This document shows, piece by piece, positions 48,501-60,200 of a DNA stretch of 64,000 nucleotides. The notes beneath the pieces were generated by a model. It was not told the origin of the DNA. It was given only the letters and a program-made list of their open reading frames with translations, and did not search any database. A program made the translations under genes and the position numbers. Source of the DNA: Lepturacanthus savala (Eukaryota > Chordata > Actinopteri > Scombriformes > Trichiuridae); NCBI GenBank assembly GCA_030544235.1, contig CM060462.1, positions 2,529,501-2,593,500 on the forward strand, in the 5' to 3' direction. The stretch's first letter is position 1, and each line of letters starts with the position of its first letter.

Positions 48501-49000
48501 TGTAGTTAATAATTGATCCACTCAGCGTCGAGGCTTCAGGGTTGGCCTGTGTGCACATTTTGTCTGTAGAAAGACTTCTGGCTGCCAGGCTGTGTGATTC
48601 TCAGTCCACGTTACCTCATTCACCTGATTCCCAGCACACAGTCCGGTTCCACTTCCCAATGCACTTGCTGATGGTCAGCTAACCCGGCGTATGGCCCTGT
48701 CTGCGACTCCTTTGACCTCGCTGGTGGTGGCCCATCCTCACATGGTCCCAGCTGTCTTTAAGGGTTACCATACCAGGGTCCTCCATTAACCACTAAACTG
48801 TTTGGGGATTTAAGAGTCCTTTCCATCAAGTTTTTCTTCTTCTACTGTGGAGCAGAGCATCCAACACCTCCACCGGGCGGGAATCTTGTTTTTCCCCAGC
48901 TTGACCCTAGATTCCTTTTCAAACCCACTGAGACCAATGCATCCCATGTCTGGTAGTGTACCTACTTAATTAATTCCCCAGAATTGTCCCGGAATTCAAC
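48501..49000. other. GC-richer patch, unidentified, possibly an old repeat
   Basis: 48560-48960 is distinctly richer in C and G than its surroundings (gctaacccggcgtatggccc, ctccaccgggcgggaatctt), with a TATA-like ggggatttaagagtcc at 48803. The look recalls the LTR-like blocks at 242 and 5937, but no ends or AATAAA were found. Confidence 0.3.
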
Positions 49001-52000
49001 ACACAAAAGTTTTTGTCCCCCTTTTTAAACCTTTTATCATATATAATTTCTTTCTAGGGGTCCTCACATCACCAACCCTTTGATAAACCCCACTCTTATG
49101 ACAGCAGTTTTAAAATGTGTGTTTTTGCAATTTCAAACATAAGAGTACCTCTAATGACACTGTCGTCAGCTGTCCACAGGGATCCTCTTGCTCTGCCTCA
49201 TCAATAATTTTCCCATAGAGGGTGACTCACAAAACAACAGCAACAAATTAGATTCTTACAGAGCACAGCATAGGTCATTAATGACTTGGCACAGTCACTG
49301 CAGTGTGGCTCATCACTCTAATGGCCATGTTACAACCATTTGTCACTAAAAAACATAATCACTTATACTTAGTCAAAGAAGATATTTATTTTCATCAGCT
49401 GTCAGATACAAAATGCCAGGATTGACTTAAGCAATTATGTCTAATTGTGTTGTGTTGCCAGAGGCACAAAATGCATTTAAGTCTCAACCCTACAATAAGA
49501 CAACAGTTCAGTGTCAGTCTCCTGCACAATGACAAATGATTTGTCCTCCAAGACTGACAGACTACTGGGCCGGGATCCAGTTTTTGGAGCAACCAGAAAC
49601 AAAACAATTACATTTTAAATAGGATTCATGAAATAATCTGATTACAGAAAGGACAAATGACAAAAGCTAATTATGTTTAAACAACTTTCAGTGAAATGTT
49701 AAGCTAAATAAATCATCTGTATTATTATGTACAACAAAATAAATTCGTTATCGCATGTATTGTTCAGCCAAATGTGTTTCTGGCACATTTAACTTTGAGA
49801 TAAATTAGGAACAATCATTAATTTCAGGTAGGAACATCATTACTTGAGAGTTGATTAATTAAAATATGTATAGTCTGTGTATTAAACTTTCATTCACTGT
49901 ATTCAATTTATTGTGAAAAGTGAAAAAGGCATTAAATAAAAATAGATGGATGAGTGGATTGTGGTTGCTATTTATTTTATTGTAATATTTAGTCATGACA
50001 ATCTTTTGTATGAATGTCACACATGTTCCTGTCATTAAAGAGTTACACTGAAACTCATAATGAGGGAGGAAAAAAGGGATAATTACAGGTAACCAGAACC
50101 CGAGATGAAAAAAAACAAAATTCACTTTGACCAAAATTGTGAAAGTGCATTTATCTAACTTAGAAGATGCAATTTGGAAAAGCAGCAAATAATGAAATAA
50201 TAGCAATCGGTGCTATAATCTCTGAAATCCTTTTTTCTTTTTACCCCTCAGCAAGTTTGACTCTGAAAACAACAGAGTGAAGAAAAAACTCTCCCAGAGA
50301 GGTCACAAGCACATGAAGCTTTAGATGGCCCAAAAACGTCGGACTCAGAATATATTATGGATTGTCGCATACCAAAAAAAGCAAAGTGGTGCAAAAAGGA
50401 GTAAGATGAGCAAAAGAGTGTTCCCAGTGTAAAAAGAGCACTAAATGGCCATCTTGACATTTATCTAGAACATTATAAATCTTGCATGACAGATGCAATT
50501 AATCCCCATTTTGGAGAAGAGCAGCAGAGAATACAATTCTAAAAAAGGTTCAGTTCTCAGAAATCCGTCACTTTTGGCCCAGATTCTTCTATTTGAAAAG
50601 GGAGATATAATTACAGTATTGTGGTAGTAGACGAATAAGAAACAAGGAAGCAACTAACCCTTCTCTACCCAGCCAGGAAGAGCTGATGAGGAGACCTAAA
50701 ATGTGTAAAACTTAGAATTTTGTATATTGGCTTATATGGCTTTGAAGGTTTGATTGTTCCTGACTGTTCCACCAAATGTATTATAGGCAAACTGGGGTGC
50801 TTGTTACATTAATTAGGTCATTTCCATGGCTAAAAATCATTATCAACTGCTTAACCTATGACCCCAAATATGCAGATACGTCCATAAACAGATATAATGC
50901 TAGAAGGAAGGAAAACTGGAGGAACTACAATCTTAGTGGTTTCAATCTGTTTAATCTGTAGTCAATTATTTTGTTTGCATGTTTAAAAAGTTTATCTAAG
51001 TGAGAAAAAAGGAAGGAAACATCATTATTTTGCTGCAATATTTACTTGTCATTCACCATCTTCATCACTCTTTGCTTTGGTCATGATTCTTACAGCATTG
51101 AACTGTAGAATTAATGAGCACTCGTTTTCATTTTAAACGCAGAATATATTGACAAACTTTTCAGATTATTTCATACAAGAACATGACATATTTAAAAATT
51201 AGTATGAATAAAAACATGACAGCCTCAAAGAGTCTCAATGCTGATAATTTATGCAGAAAGTGATCCAGTATTTTAGGAGCCTCCCTAACATGAACTATCT
51301 GGGAGCCATCCGTTCATTTGTTCATATTGAAGGTGTTATTTATGAAAGCACAGAGCCATTTATTGGGTGCTATAAATGTCAAATTAAATGCATCTGTACA
51401 TAACTTATATCCAATCTTATCAAACATACCCGATCGTTTAGCACTAAAAGTTCCTTGTTTTACAAAATAAACTTTCAGTCCAAATTATTTAGAACACTGG
51501 AAAGCGGACAGGTTGAGGACATAATCACTGGTGTCTGGTTTTCGTCGAACCCATTATAGTTTATTGAATAATAATACATAACCACAACAACATACTATTG
51601 CAAAAGCCTGCTTGTGTAATGCAGCATGGCGCTGCAATGAGCAGGGCGATTGTCCTTCAGTGTGGAGGTCTAAACCCAAATAATCCCCATGACAGCAAAC
51701 ATTCAACCAGCTGAAGTGTCCTTGACAGAACATTGAATCCGAGCGGCAATGTAGCCTACTGTTGCAGAATTTCTCCTCCGGGGATTTGGTATCACAGAAA
51801 TGTAACCATGTACATCAACAAGACTCTCTGTTGTAGAGGGACAGCGTCACGATGAGGAAACAGAGCCAGTTTGGGGGAAAATGATCAAAGGTTTTAGAAG
51901 AATCTTAAAAGAAATATATGTACAACAACATTAAAACATTAAAGAAATAAATCCTGATCTTCCAAATGGGCAGACAAAGTATAATATGCACTAACTGTAT

Positions 52001-53280
52001 ATAGAGTTATTTTGGTACAGGCAAACCTGCAAGGAACAAAATCACAACACTGAAGATGAGGAAATTGCTTAGTTGCTTAATTGTTTAATTGGAATTTTAA
52101 GCAAAGCGCTGTTCTCTGGAGGGACTCCCAACAGGTGCCAGCAAAGCTAAGAGGGGTTACTGAATAAACAGGCAAAGTAAATGAGGTTTAAACTTGAGAA
52201 TTAAAATAAGTCCTCATTTGTTGGGAACATAGCACCACTGCAATATCCAGCGATGGAAATGCAAAACAATAATGGTGGAACAGCAAATCCCATCAGGATA
52301 TAATGTTGGTATTTCCCAAGGTGAATGCAGTACATCAAGTAAAACAGCAACCCTTGAAGTACTAGCAAATGGGAGTAAACAAACCAAAATTAATTCATCA
52401 ACTTCAAGGAGAAATAGCGCAATTCATCAAATAGGCAATGTACGTACAGTTGAACAAGAATAATTTTAAGTAGGTATATAGTTATCATGGGAAAATAACA
52501 GGAATAAGCTTATCGAGCTGCAGCTATTCTCAACAACAATACCTGATCACAGGGACACGCCCTCTACCCGCTGGGTACAGTGAAGCTGCAGCCACTATTA
52601 ACTACATGTCCTCAAAGATTTAGGTTAATAAATTACATCGGGCCACGAAGGTAACCTCTAAAGTAGGCTCTGACTTCATACAAGAAACCATAAAAATGAG
52701 TTAATGTGCCATGAGGGAATAGCTATGGTAGGATTAGTAGATACCATACATCACCCTTACAGTAGCTCTTAAAATGATCATTTCCAGTGTGTTAGCTGCT
52801 GATACTGTGTTATTTTTCCTTTTTTTTTAAACTTTTGAACAGGAAATCCATGGGCTACCTCGTCTGTTTAAAGGGTCACTAATTTCAAATCACAAAGACA
52901 AAAAAAACAACTTCTATCTCGTGAGATGGTGACAGAATTATGTGCAGAGGTTTTTAGTAAAGCCAATGGAAGTGGATGGAAGGCAGGATGCATGATTTGC
53001 AGAATTTCTTTGAAAAGGAGACTGTGTACCTAAGAAAAAAATAGACTCAGTCATTACTGCATGTGACCCCCATTAAAACCATCTTCACATCGTCCTCATA
53101 TGAGCTCATGTTTCTATTTGCAAGCACTGTTTGCTTCTCCATTGCAAATGCTTTCTTTGGGCATGAGCATTTGCCTCGACAGATTAACTCCTTAAGCCAA
53201 TCCAGTCGGGAGAATTCTTGTTCATGTTTCTGAATATCATTGCTACAATCATCTTTTAACCTTAACCACATGGTTATTAA
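49001..53280. other. Over 4 kb without a recognised gene or repeat
   Basis: AT-rich. 51090-51420 has many TAAT, ATTTA and ATGCAT words (taaatgtcaaattaaatgca) that might be non-coding conservation. The frames at 49859-50206 (-, 115 codons) and others are AT-skew products without domains. Confidence 0.45.
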
Positions 53281-53720
53281 TGGAAGTCAAGTCGAGTCAA
53301 TTTTATTTGTACAGCCCAAAATCACCAAATCACAGATTCGCCTCCGGGGCTTTACAGTTTGTACTGCAGCAAAACAACATTCCCAATCCTAAGGCCCTCA
53401 TATCATACAGGAAAAAACTCCTAAGAAAATTAATTTAATGAGGAGGAAAAAAAAAACTCAGGCCTGAGGGATCATTCTTCCAGGGTGGACAAGCTTATGA
53501 TAGATGTTGGGTGTACCGGGTGGAATCCCATCCATTTAAACCAGGAATATATTACAGATATTATATTATATTACTGAAAAAGGATACCTGAATCATAAAG
53601 ATTTGTAGTATATATGGAGCATGTGGAGGCAAGGATCCGTGGCAGCTTCCAGGTGTTAGTCGGAGGGAGGAAGGCCTGGGCCACATGACCTCCAACAGGA
53701 AGGACTCCTCATGAGCGGCT
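53281..53720 (-). mobile_element. Retroposon copy (AGTCAAGTCAATTTTATTTG family), long
   Basis: agtcaagtcgagtcaatttt, atttgtacagcccaaaatca, ttcgcctccggggctttaca, caggaaaaaactcctaagaa, ggatcattcttccagggtgg, agatgttgggtgtaccgggt, tagtatatatggagcatgtg, ggatccgtggcagcttccag and gtgttagtcggagggaggaa follow the full phrase order of this teleost repeat. The 3' tail is at 53281 (minus-strand orientation). It is the longer sister of 4137-4300. Confidence 0.7.
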
Positions 53721-53764
53721 GCTACTATGAATGAGAAAAAACACAGGGTGACTCTGACAATGAA

Positions 53765-53960
53765 GGTCACTTAACCTTAAGGACGTAGTAACTTTAACAC
53801 ACAGCACATTTTTTCTAACCTCACCAAAGTGATCCAAAGATACCCAAAACTACAATCCTTCTCTAGACCAAACAAAAACGAAAGTATTTTTGTGTCTAAA
53901 CCTAACCACACGTTGTCACATCATAAAACATTTATTTTTCAACAGTGATTTGTAATATGC
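53765..53960 (-). repeat. MITE-like family 'gtttaggcacaaaa', copy 2
   Basis: The minus strand reads tgtgacaacgtgtggttagg, then tttagacacaaaaatacttt, paralleling 7920-8060. It continues with tttgggtatctttggatcac and ends near 53765. It abuts the retroposon copy on its left. The ends are not defined. Confidence 0.45.
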
Positions 53961-55194
53961 AGGTGTCATAAAGATCATAGATCATAAAATTCTTTTACGT
54001 GTCATTCTGAAGCGAATGGACCAAAAGATATTTTATTGTTTAATTTGGAGGACAAAGCTAAGACAAAACTATAAATTAACTCTCCCTATTAAAACTAGTG
54101 CAAAGGTCTATGGACTGTCCTAAATGACTGGAACATTCCGGAAAGACGCGTTGCAGTTCATTTTTTTTTCATGCACTGGTATTTTGTGATGCATGGAAAG
54201 AACATTTTCTCTCTCACCTCCAATGCATTTAGTGGGGCAAACTACCAGCATGGATGCACACTAGGGAAATTGAAGTTATATACCAGGAGTATTTGGCTCT
54301 TTTGGTTCTAATGGGATCAGATAGGCCTGATATAACAACCTTTCTGATATGGGTTATCTTTCCAATACTAAAAGTATTTCTGGTATCATGAAAGGCTGTT
54401 GTAATCATGCAATATCAGGGTAACATAAAGCAAATGAGTACATATTCCATTTTTATGGTTTGGTGATACAAGGACCGGCGGTTGGGTTTGTACACAAACA
54501 GCCTGCTTTATATTCTCCAAGACTTGATTCTTTCAGATGTATTAGAAGTACAAAGAGACCAGTGCATATGTATTCAGCTGAATCATTTTGGGAAAATAAA
54601 CGGCGAACAATAGTGAATAATATCAACCGTGATGCCTCAGATGCTGCTTTTATCAGAATCTCTTTGTTGTCAGACCAGTCTGAATTAAAGCAGGCCTATA
54701 TGCAAGACATTTGTTTTACTTCATTTCCATCATGTCGATCATTTCCATAATTTCTGTCCTTTCATCTATTTTTAAAAGGCAGGAACAGACGGGCAGTTTT
54801 TCTTGAGCTTTCATGGGGTTTATTCTCTCTGATACTGAAAGGTAGACATTCCTCTGTATTAACACTGAATTTGAGCTGAATCATCTGTGCTTGCACAACG
54901 TTAACTAATGGAAATTTTATTTATGGAAACTTGCTTTCAAGTGCAGTATCACTAATTTTTAAAGACGCACTATGGTGCCACCCCAATCCAAAAATGTTCC
55001 AGCTTACCCTTGATGCTTGAAACTCAAATGTTATATGTAATGACTTCAAAATCAGCACTGAGTCTAGACAGGATTTAGAAATGCTTTTGGTCTCTCTTAC
55101 AGCATTAGGTAATGTGCCATTTATATGTTTCTGTGTGATATATTTCTACAGGTTTTGCCATGGTATTTTTGACCATTTTTGGGTAAAATAGTAA
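53961..55194. other. No gene recognised
   Basis: AT-rich DNA. The frame 54460-54750 (+, 96 codons) shows no domain. 55140-55194 may contain unreadable upstream transposase sequence. Confidence 0.4.
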
Positions 55195-55470
55195 TTACTC
55201 CTGTGCACAAAGTAAGGTCCATATGGAATATATCTTCAGAGCCAGGTGTGCAGCAACTTGGCTTGCCTGCACGGAGCCCTGATCTCTGCCACATCCAATA
55301 CCTTTGGGAAGATAGGGAACAAGGGCCTTATCTCCCAATGTCAGCATCTGACTTCATAAATGCTCTCGTAGCTGGATGGGAGCAAATCCCTGCCTCCAGT
55401 TTCTAAAATCTTATGGAAAAATGCTTCCCAGCAGCAGATTGGCACCCAGTGTTTTGGAAAGAGATGTTTA
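55195..55470 (+). pseudogene. Tc1-like transposase C-terminal fragment, second family
   Basis: The plus strand gives a TPVHKVRSIWNISS start (usual Cys-Ala-Gln-Ser-Lys-Val region frameshifted), then GVQQLGLPARSPDLCHIQYL and WEDREQGPYLP, MSASDFINALVAGWEQIPAS. The block PAxSPDLxPIExLWDE is the third catalytic region of Tc1/mariner DDE transposases. Here the catalytic Glu is Gln (HIQYLW). The tail ends with a KCFPAADWHPVFWKE-like piece after a stop. It differs from the family at 10642-11893. No termini were found around it. Confidence 0.8.
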
Positions 55471-55949
55471 ACTATTACACACGTCTGCATATTTTCAGCC
55501 TATAGTCTACAGTAGTTTTTATTGATTCAATCATGGGGGAGACATCACATGTCACATCTGCACCGATACAATAATGTAATCACATATAACTTATTTCTGA
55601 CTATATTTTCAGTTGTAGAATCTACCCTTCACCAGGGTAAGTACAACTGATTGTACTGACCACTTTTGACTGACAGGGGACATAAATGTCCATAAGATAT
55701 GTGTAGACTAAGCATAGCAGTAAAATGAAGCTCAGACTTACAGGATGGAAGAAAAAAAAAATACATTTTTAACAATATTGTGAACAAATATTACATATGG
55801 CAGAAATCCTCCGATACTTCAGTATGTTGGTGATATATTTTGAAGAATAACTTCAAATCTGTCAGTTTATACAAAGCAAAAATGTGTTGATGATGTGACA
55901 CTTTAGCTATCATATATGATAAAGGTGGTCGAGAAACACTCACATTCTT
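55471..55949. other. No gene recognised
   Basis: AT-rich. It may include the degraded start of the LINE ORF1 that becomes readable at 55950. Confidence 0.4.
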
Positions 55950-56404
55950 TGTTTTCCCAAAGACACAGTGTCTGAAATGACAGGTAAAGATCACAGAAAA
56001 CCATCCGACTGTGAAAAACACCATAGTGCACATAGGGACTGATGACGTTGTGAAGCAACAGTCTGAAGCTCTGAAGCGAGACTTTATTGATCTGTTGAAC
56101 ACAATCACTTCCTTGAGAGCTGAGGTGTTTATCAGTGGCCCCCTACCACCAGCCACAAACGGAGATGAGAGATTGAGCAGATTGCTTGAACTGAAAAAAA
56201 AAAATGTCTTTCTACAGCTTGTACCGTCTATTCAGTCCAATTTATTGACAATTTCAATATTTTTTTGGACTGCAGGGATCTTTCTAAGGGAGGTGGAATT
56301 TGCCTTAATAGAGAAGGACTAAGGCTGCTTGCAACTAATCTCTTCCACTCTGTGTGTCATCCATCTGTTCAAAATCAAAACAGGCAGACAAAGACAAAAC
56401 CCTG
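55950..56404 (+). pseudogene. CR1-type LINE ORF1 remnant with SGNH/esterase-like domain
   Basis: Three frames are joined by indels. 55950 gives CFPKDTVSEMTGK; 55989-56260 gives ITENHPTVKNTIVHIGTDDV, VKQQSEALKRDFIDLLNTIT and VFISGPLPPATNGDERLSRL; from about 56266 comes LDCRDLSKGGGICLNREGLR and LLATNLFHSV, ending at a TGA at 56404. The order matches the esterase (GDSL/SGNH-like) domain carried by ORF1 of CR1/L2-type LINEs in fishes. The Gly-x-Asn-Asp block reads GTDD (Asn lost). The final Asp-x-x-His block (normally DGxHLN) reads GGICLN, so both the catalytic Asp and His are lost. It is inactive. Confidence 0.75.
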
Positions 56405-57247
56405 AAGGAAAGGCATGCTAGAGGGAGGCGTCAAATGGCTAACCAACGAGGATCCACCTTCACCTTCCCCTTCAAACACCCTTCAGCAATCTCCAGCATG
56501 TGTGTGTTTGCATGTGAGCTACAGCAGGGAAAATAGATATGCAGCAATTTACAGAAGCAATGCGCAAAACACAAAGGTGGAGATTGTTTTGTGTTCTTAA
56601 ACTTGGAAAACACATCACCTGCAACAATGTGGTGCTGAGAATATGTGTATGAGACTTAATTCACATGAATGCACTTACAAGGAAGTCGCTGAGAAGGAAA
56701 TTCTAAAAACAACTTGTCTCCACTTGAAGCTGGTTCTATTAAGATTTGACTTCGTCAACTCCTACATTAGTCCTGCTGTGGCTGCAGTCTTCCTCCACAG
56801 CAGCAGATTACTCCAATCCATGCTGAGTCTTTAACAGCTAAGCCACGACGTCCATGAAAGCCGATTTTCCGATATCCACATATTCAACCTTTATCACATT
56901 ACATAAAAAGTCAGATTGAGGCAGTAATAAATTCATGTACTCCATCGACAGCGTGCTGAGGGATAAGGTTAAAGCCTAAGTGAGGTACGGTATTTGAACA
57001 AAGTAGATTTGCTAAATTGGATGTGGTACTGAAAAATTACTTATTCTCCACATCCCACCCTCCTCCAGTCATAAACACACCCAAATGACTTTCAAATCCA
57101 ATTGGCTCTACAGCATTTATTACTATCTCTACACGAATTTTAATTTTCCTTCACCACTTAAGATATCACACACCAAGACAGTGAAATGGGCATTATAAAA
57201 TGATTCATCATGCACAGTCCCCTGTGTGCAAAGACAGACACTCACAA
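56405..57247. other. No gene recognised
   Basis: The first part (to about 56840) may be decayed LINE sequence after ORF1. Short frames on both strands (56354-56834) have no identified motif. Confidence 0.4.
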
Positions 57248-57295
57248 GCACACGCACACACACACACATACACACACACACACACACACACGCAC

Positions 57296-57328
<33 letters not shown>

Positions 57329-57342
57329 CACACACACACACA
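57248..57342 (+). repeat. Imperfect (CA)n microsatellite
   Basis: CA repeats interrupted by CG and TA units over about 95 bp. Its minus-strand frame (57129-57392) of Cys/Val is spurious. Confidence 0.95.
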
Positions 57343-58898
57343 GATTGCCATCTAGAAGTACCTTTATTAATTTCACCTCTCCTTAAATCCAATTACTGAC
57401 TGTATGGATTTTTGCTGATTATGTTTTGTAGCATTCTTGCTTGATGTTGGCAGGTACAAATCCTACTGATTGCTTTTCATTTTGTTTAACTTTTTTTTTA
57501 TGATCATTTCATTGTTGTACAGTAGCACATTACATTATGCTGCGTTTCTCTAGGTCAGCTATTTAGAACACAATACTGTATTATGTCCACTGAAAATAAA
57601 CGAGCCAAAGGCTGGATGCCAAGTAAAAGCCAGAACAAATAATGCATGGCTGCCAATCATGAGTGAATAATCTGAAATTGTGTAGTTAGATAAAAAAAAC
57701 AATAATAAAAAAAAATCAAGCCACTTGAAATTGTTGCAGTGGGGCTCCAACCTGTGGTAAACCTGTAAGTGGTACCACTGGTGGTGATCATTTCCTCAGG
57801 GGGAGTTAGCATTCTGGGAACTGGCAACAGCTTGTGTGGAAAGAATAGCTAATGATAATGATGGAGGATGGAGTGTATGGTTTGTTGCAGAGCAGAAACT
57901 TCAAGGAAAACAGGCAGAAATGAAGATTGTAAATTAGAGACACAGTGTTCTTACACAGCACTTAGATCCAGATGACTAAAAAGAACAAAATAGTCATTGA
58001 AATAAGATGAAAATGTCCTTTTAAAACATATTGTGAAAAGGAAGGTGACGATGACTAACCTGTCCATCTTCTGATAAGATGAGAAAAAAGCGAGACCTAT
58101 TCCTTTTATATGAGCGCACATATGTTATGGACATTTATGTCGTACTGAAAGAAGTTTTCTGAACAAGGGGACAGAGGCCTCTTCACCCCGACAATATTAC
58201 CATAAATCAAATAGGGATAAAATGATATTAAACTAATAAAAAAGACATTGTTATGAAATTTTGTTGCATTCAAATTTAGTTTCTCGTCAATATAACTGCC
58301 TCCGTGTGTGACAAAATTCTCTTCCATCTAATGACACTCCAGTATAATCCCTAACATACTTCCTGCCCTATCCACCAAACAAGCTTTCTGAATTGTATGT
58401 AATAAAATCATTGTCATTGTGCTGTGACCTCTTCCTCTTCAATGGATTAATGACCCAAAACCCCAAAATTAGCACCACCAGCTGTTTATCTTGGCATCTT
58501 GCTGATTTCCTGGTCACTGTTAAAATGTGATTTGATGGTAACTTGACAGTTCTCGCTTAAAAAATGTAGCATCACAGCAGCATAAAAAAGGGGAGAAGAT
58601 ATATGTAATTAATTCAATCACTTAACCATATTAATATGATGGGCTGAATTCAGCATTTTGGACCTAAATATCAAAACACAACCTGCCTCTAACATTAGAA
58701 GGTCGGTGTGACTCATTCATGTAGCCATCGGCCCATGTCTGGGTGTTTATGTGGATGCTGCCGTGCAGGCAAAGTGGTTTACATGGCTACATGCACAGAG
58801 TAAACAGCGTAAACAGAACTGCATCCACTCTCTGGATGCTTTTTGGAGGTCCTTTACTGAACCAGTGCAAACACAAGAACCTCAACTGTAATCATGCA
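57343..58898. other. No gene recognised
   Basis: AT-rich; A-runs lie at 57692-57716. The frames at 57559-57750 (-), 58106-58327 (-) and 58743-58970 (+) show no domain. Confidence 0.45.
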
Positions 58899-59160
58899 TT
58901 AAAGGTACGATGTGTAAGTCTTAGTTTGGCAGCATCTAGAAGAACAGACTTGGCATTAAATGGAATTTAATATTCAGAAGTAATAATTATTATATGTTTC
59001 AATCCAAATAAGGAATGTGGTCTGTTACTTTAGATTGAGCCACTTTTGTCTACATTGGGAGCTGCATGAAGCCTGCTATGTTACACCTCCATAATTCTGC
59101 AGGGATCTCCACACTTGGGATACTCACATCTAGAGACGCTGCCGGAAACTACACCTTAAA
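58899..59160 (+). mobile_element. MITE family 'taaaggt..gtgtaag', near-complete copy
   Basis: It starts TTAAAGGTACGATGTGTAAG and ends aaactacaccttaaa, so the ends are inverted (TTTAAGGTGTAGTTT on the minus strand). The inside holds gcagcatctagaagaacaga, acttggca, ttactttagattgagccact, tgtctacattgggagctgca, ctcacatctagagacgctgc. It has no coding capacity. A TA or TTAA-type target is possible but not clear from the flanks. It is the reference for the fragments at 44067 and 14945. Confidence 0.65.
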
Positions 59161-59956
59161 ATAGCATTGTACATTGGTCTTAAATACAGGATAAGTATGT
59201 ATTATGTGGGACAGCTATACTGCTGGATAGCAGATTCCTAACATGTACAGGAAGCAGGAACTTCTCCTGTCAGACAGTTTAACAAGGTTGACAGCAGCAC
59301 TGCCAGATGTTCTTACACACCAACACACTGCTTATCATGCACAGTTTGCAAATCTGCATAAAATTCCTGCAGCCCGGGTTCAACCAATCACCGGCTGCTC
59401 ACTTTGCTTAATTAGATGATGGTTATTGGTATGTCACAGTCTACCTAGCATGTCATCAAATGGTTAATGTCATGGAACTAATTCTGAAAATGTTGATTTA
59501 GGGTAGATATGATTACAAAATGCCATGGGAAAAGATTCACCCAGGCACCTTCATGCACAAATCACCATCTGTTGGGATTATACACAAATCCTGTCCTAGC
59601 TTTTTACTGAAGGTAACCTAAATAATGCCTACATGCTCTAAACAGAATGTCAGATTCATTACCCTCAGTTTATTCACCACTGAGGGAGAGAGAAAGGCTG
59701 CATGGAATACTGGAGAAGGTATAAAAATATATTAAATTCACAATTTGGGATGATGTATGTATTCAATCATTTATTTTAACCGTATGGAGGGAGAACACTG
59801 AAGGACTTTTCAAAATGCAAGGAGAGAATTACAGGATAATAGAACTTTAAAAGCAGCCTCACCTTGAGAGGCAGCTGGATTTGTGAGATCATGCATGAAT
59901 CCATCTTGCGGCAGTGATGGACAAATCTTTCCTAAATTTCCTCTGCAATCGTTCTG
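59161..59956. other. No gene recognised
   Basis: Unique-looking DNA; the frames at 59810-60125 on both strands overlap the LTR-like block and are not recognised. Confidence 0.4.
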
Positions 59957-60200
59957 TGTTACAGACCAAAGTGGTGTGGCTCCTTTAAGAGCAGCACTGT
60001 GCACAGCTGTAGAGAGTCGGTCTACTGCATGTGTTTACACTGAAGCCAGGGGCCGGAGCAGAATGAGAGAAATTACTGGTAGTTGTGAAGTATTAGTGCA
60101 AAACTATGTACAGTTTTGCCTGTGAATAAATGCTATGACTCAAGCCCATAGCCAGATTCCTGTGTCTTACTTCCTGGAGTCTTCTCTGTGCTTTCCAACT
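59957..60200 (+). repeat. Possible LTR-like block with poly(A) signal
   Basis: It starts tgttacagaccaaagtgg and has a TATA-like ctcctttaagagcagcac at about 59982. AATAAA lies at 60125-60130, 140 bp later, followed by a U5-like actcaagcccatagccagat and tcctgtgtcttacttcctgg. A matching ...TGTAACA end was not found, so the right side is probably truncated. It could be a non-LTR repeat instead. Confidence 0.4.

Noticed and set aside
57129..57392. Cys/Val-rich 87-codon frame
   Set aside because: Translation of the imperfect (CA)n tract.
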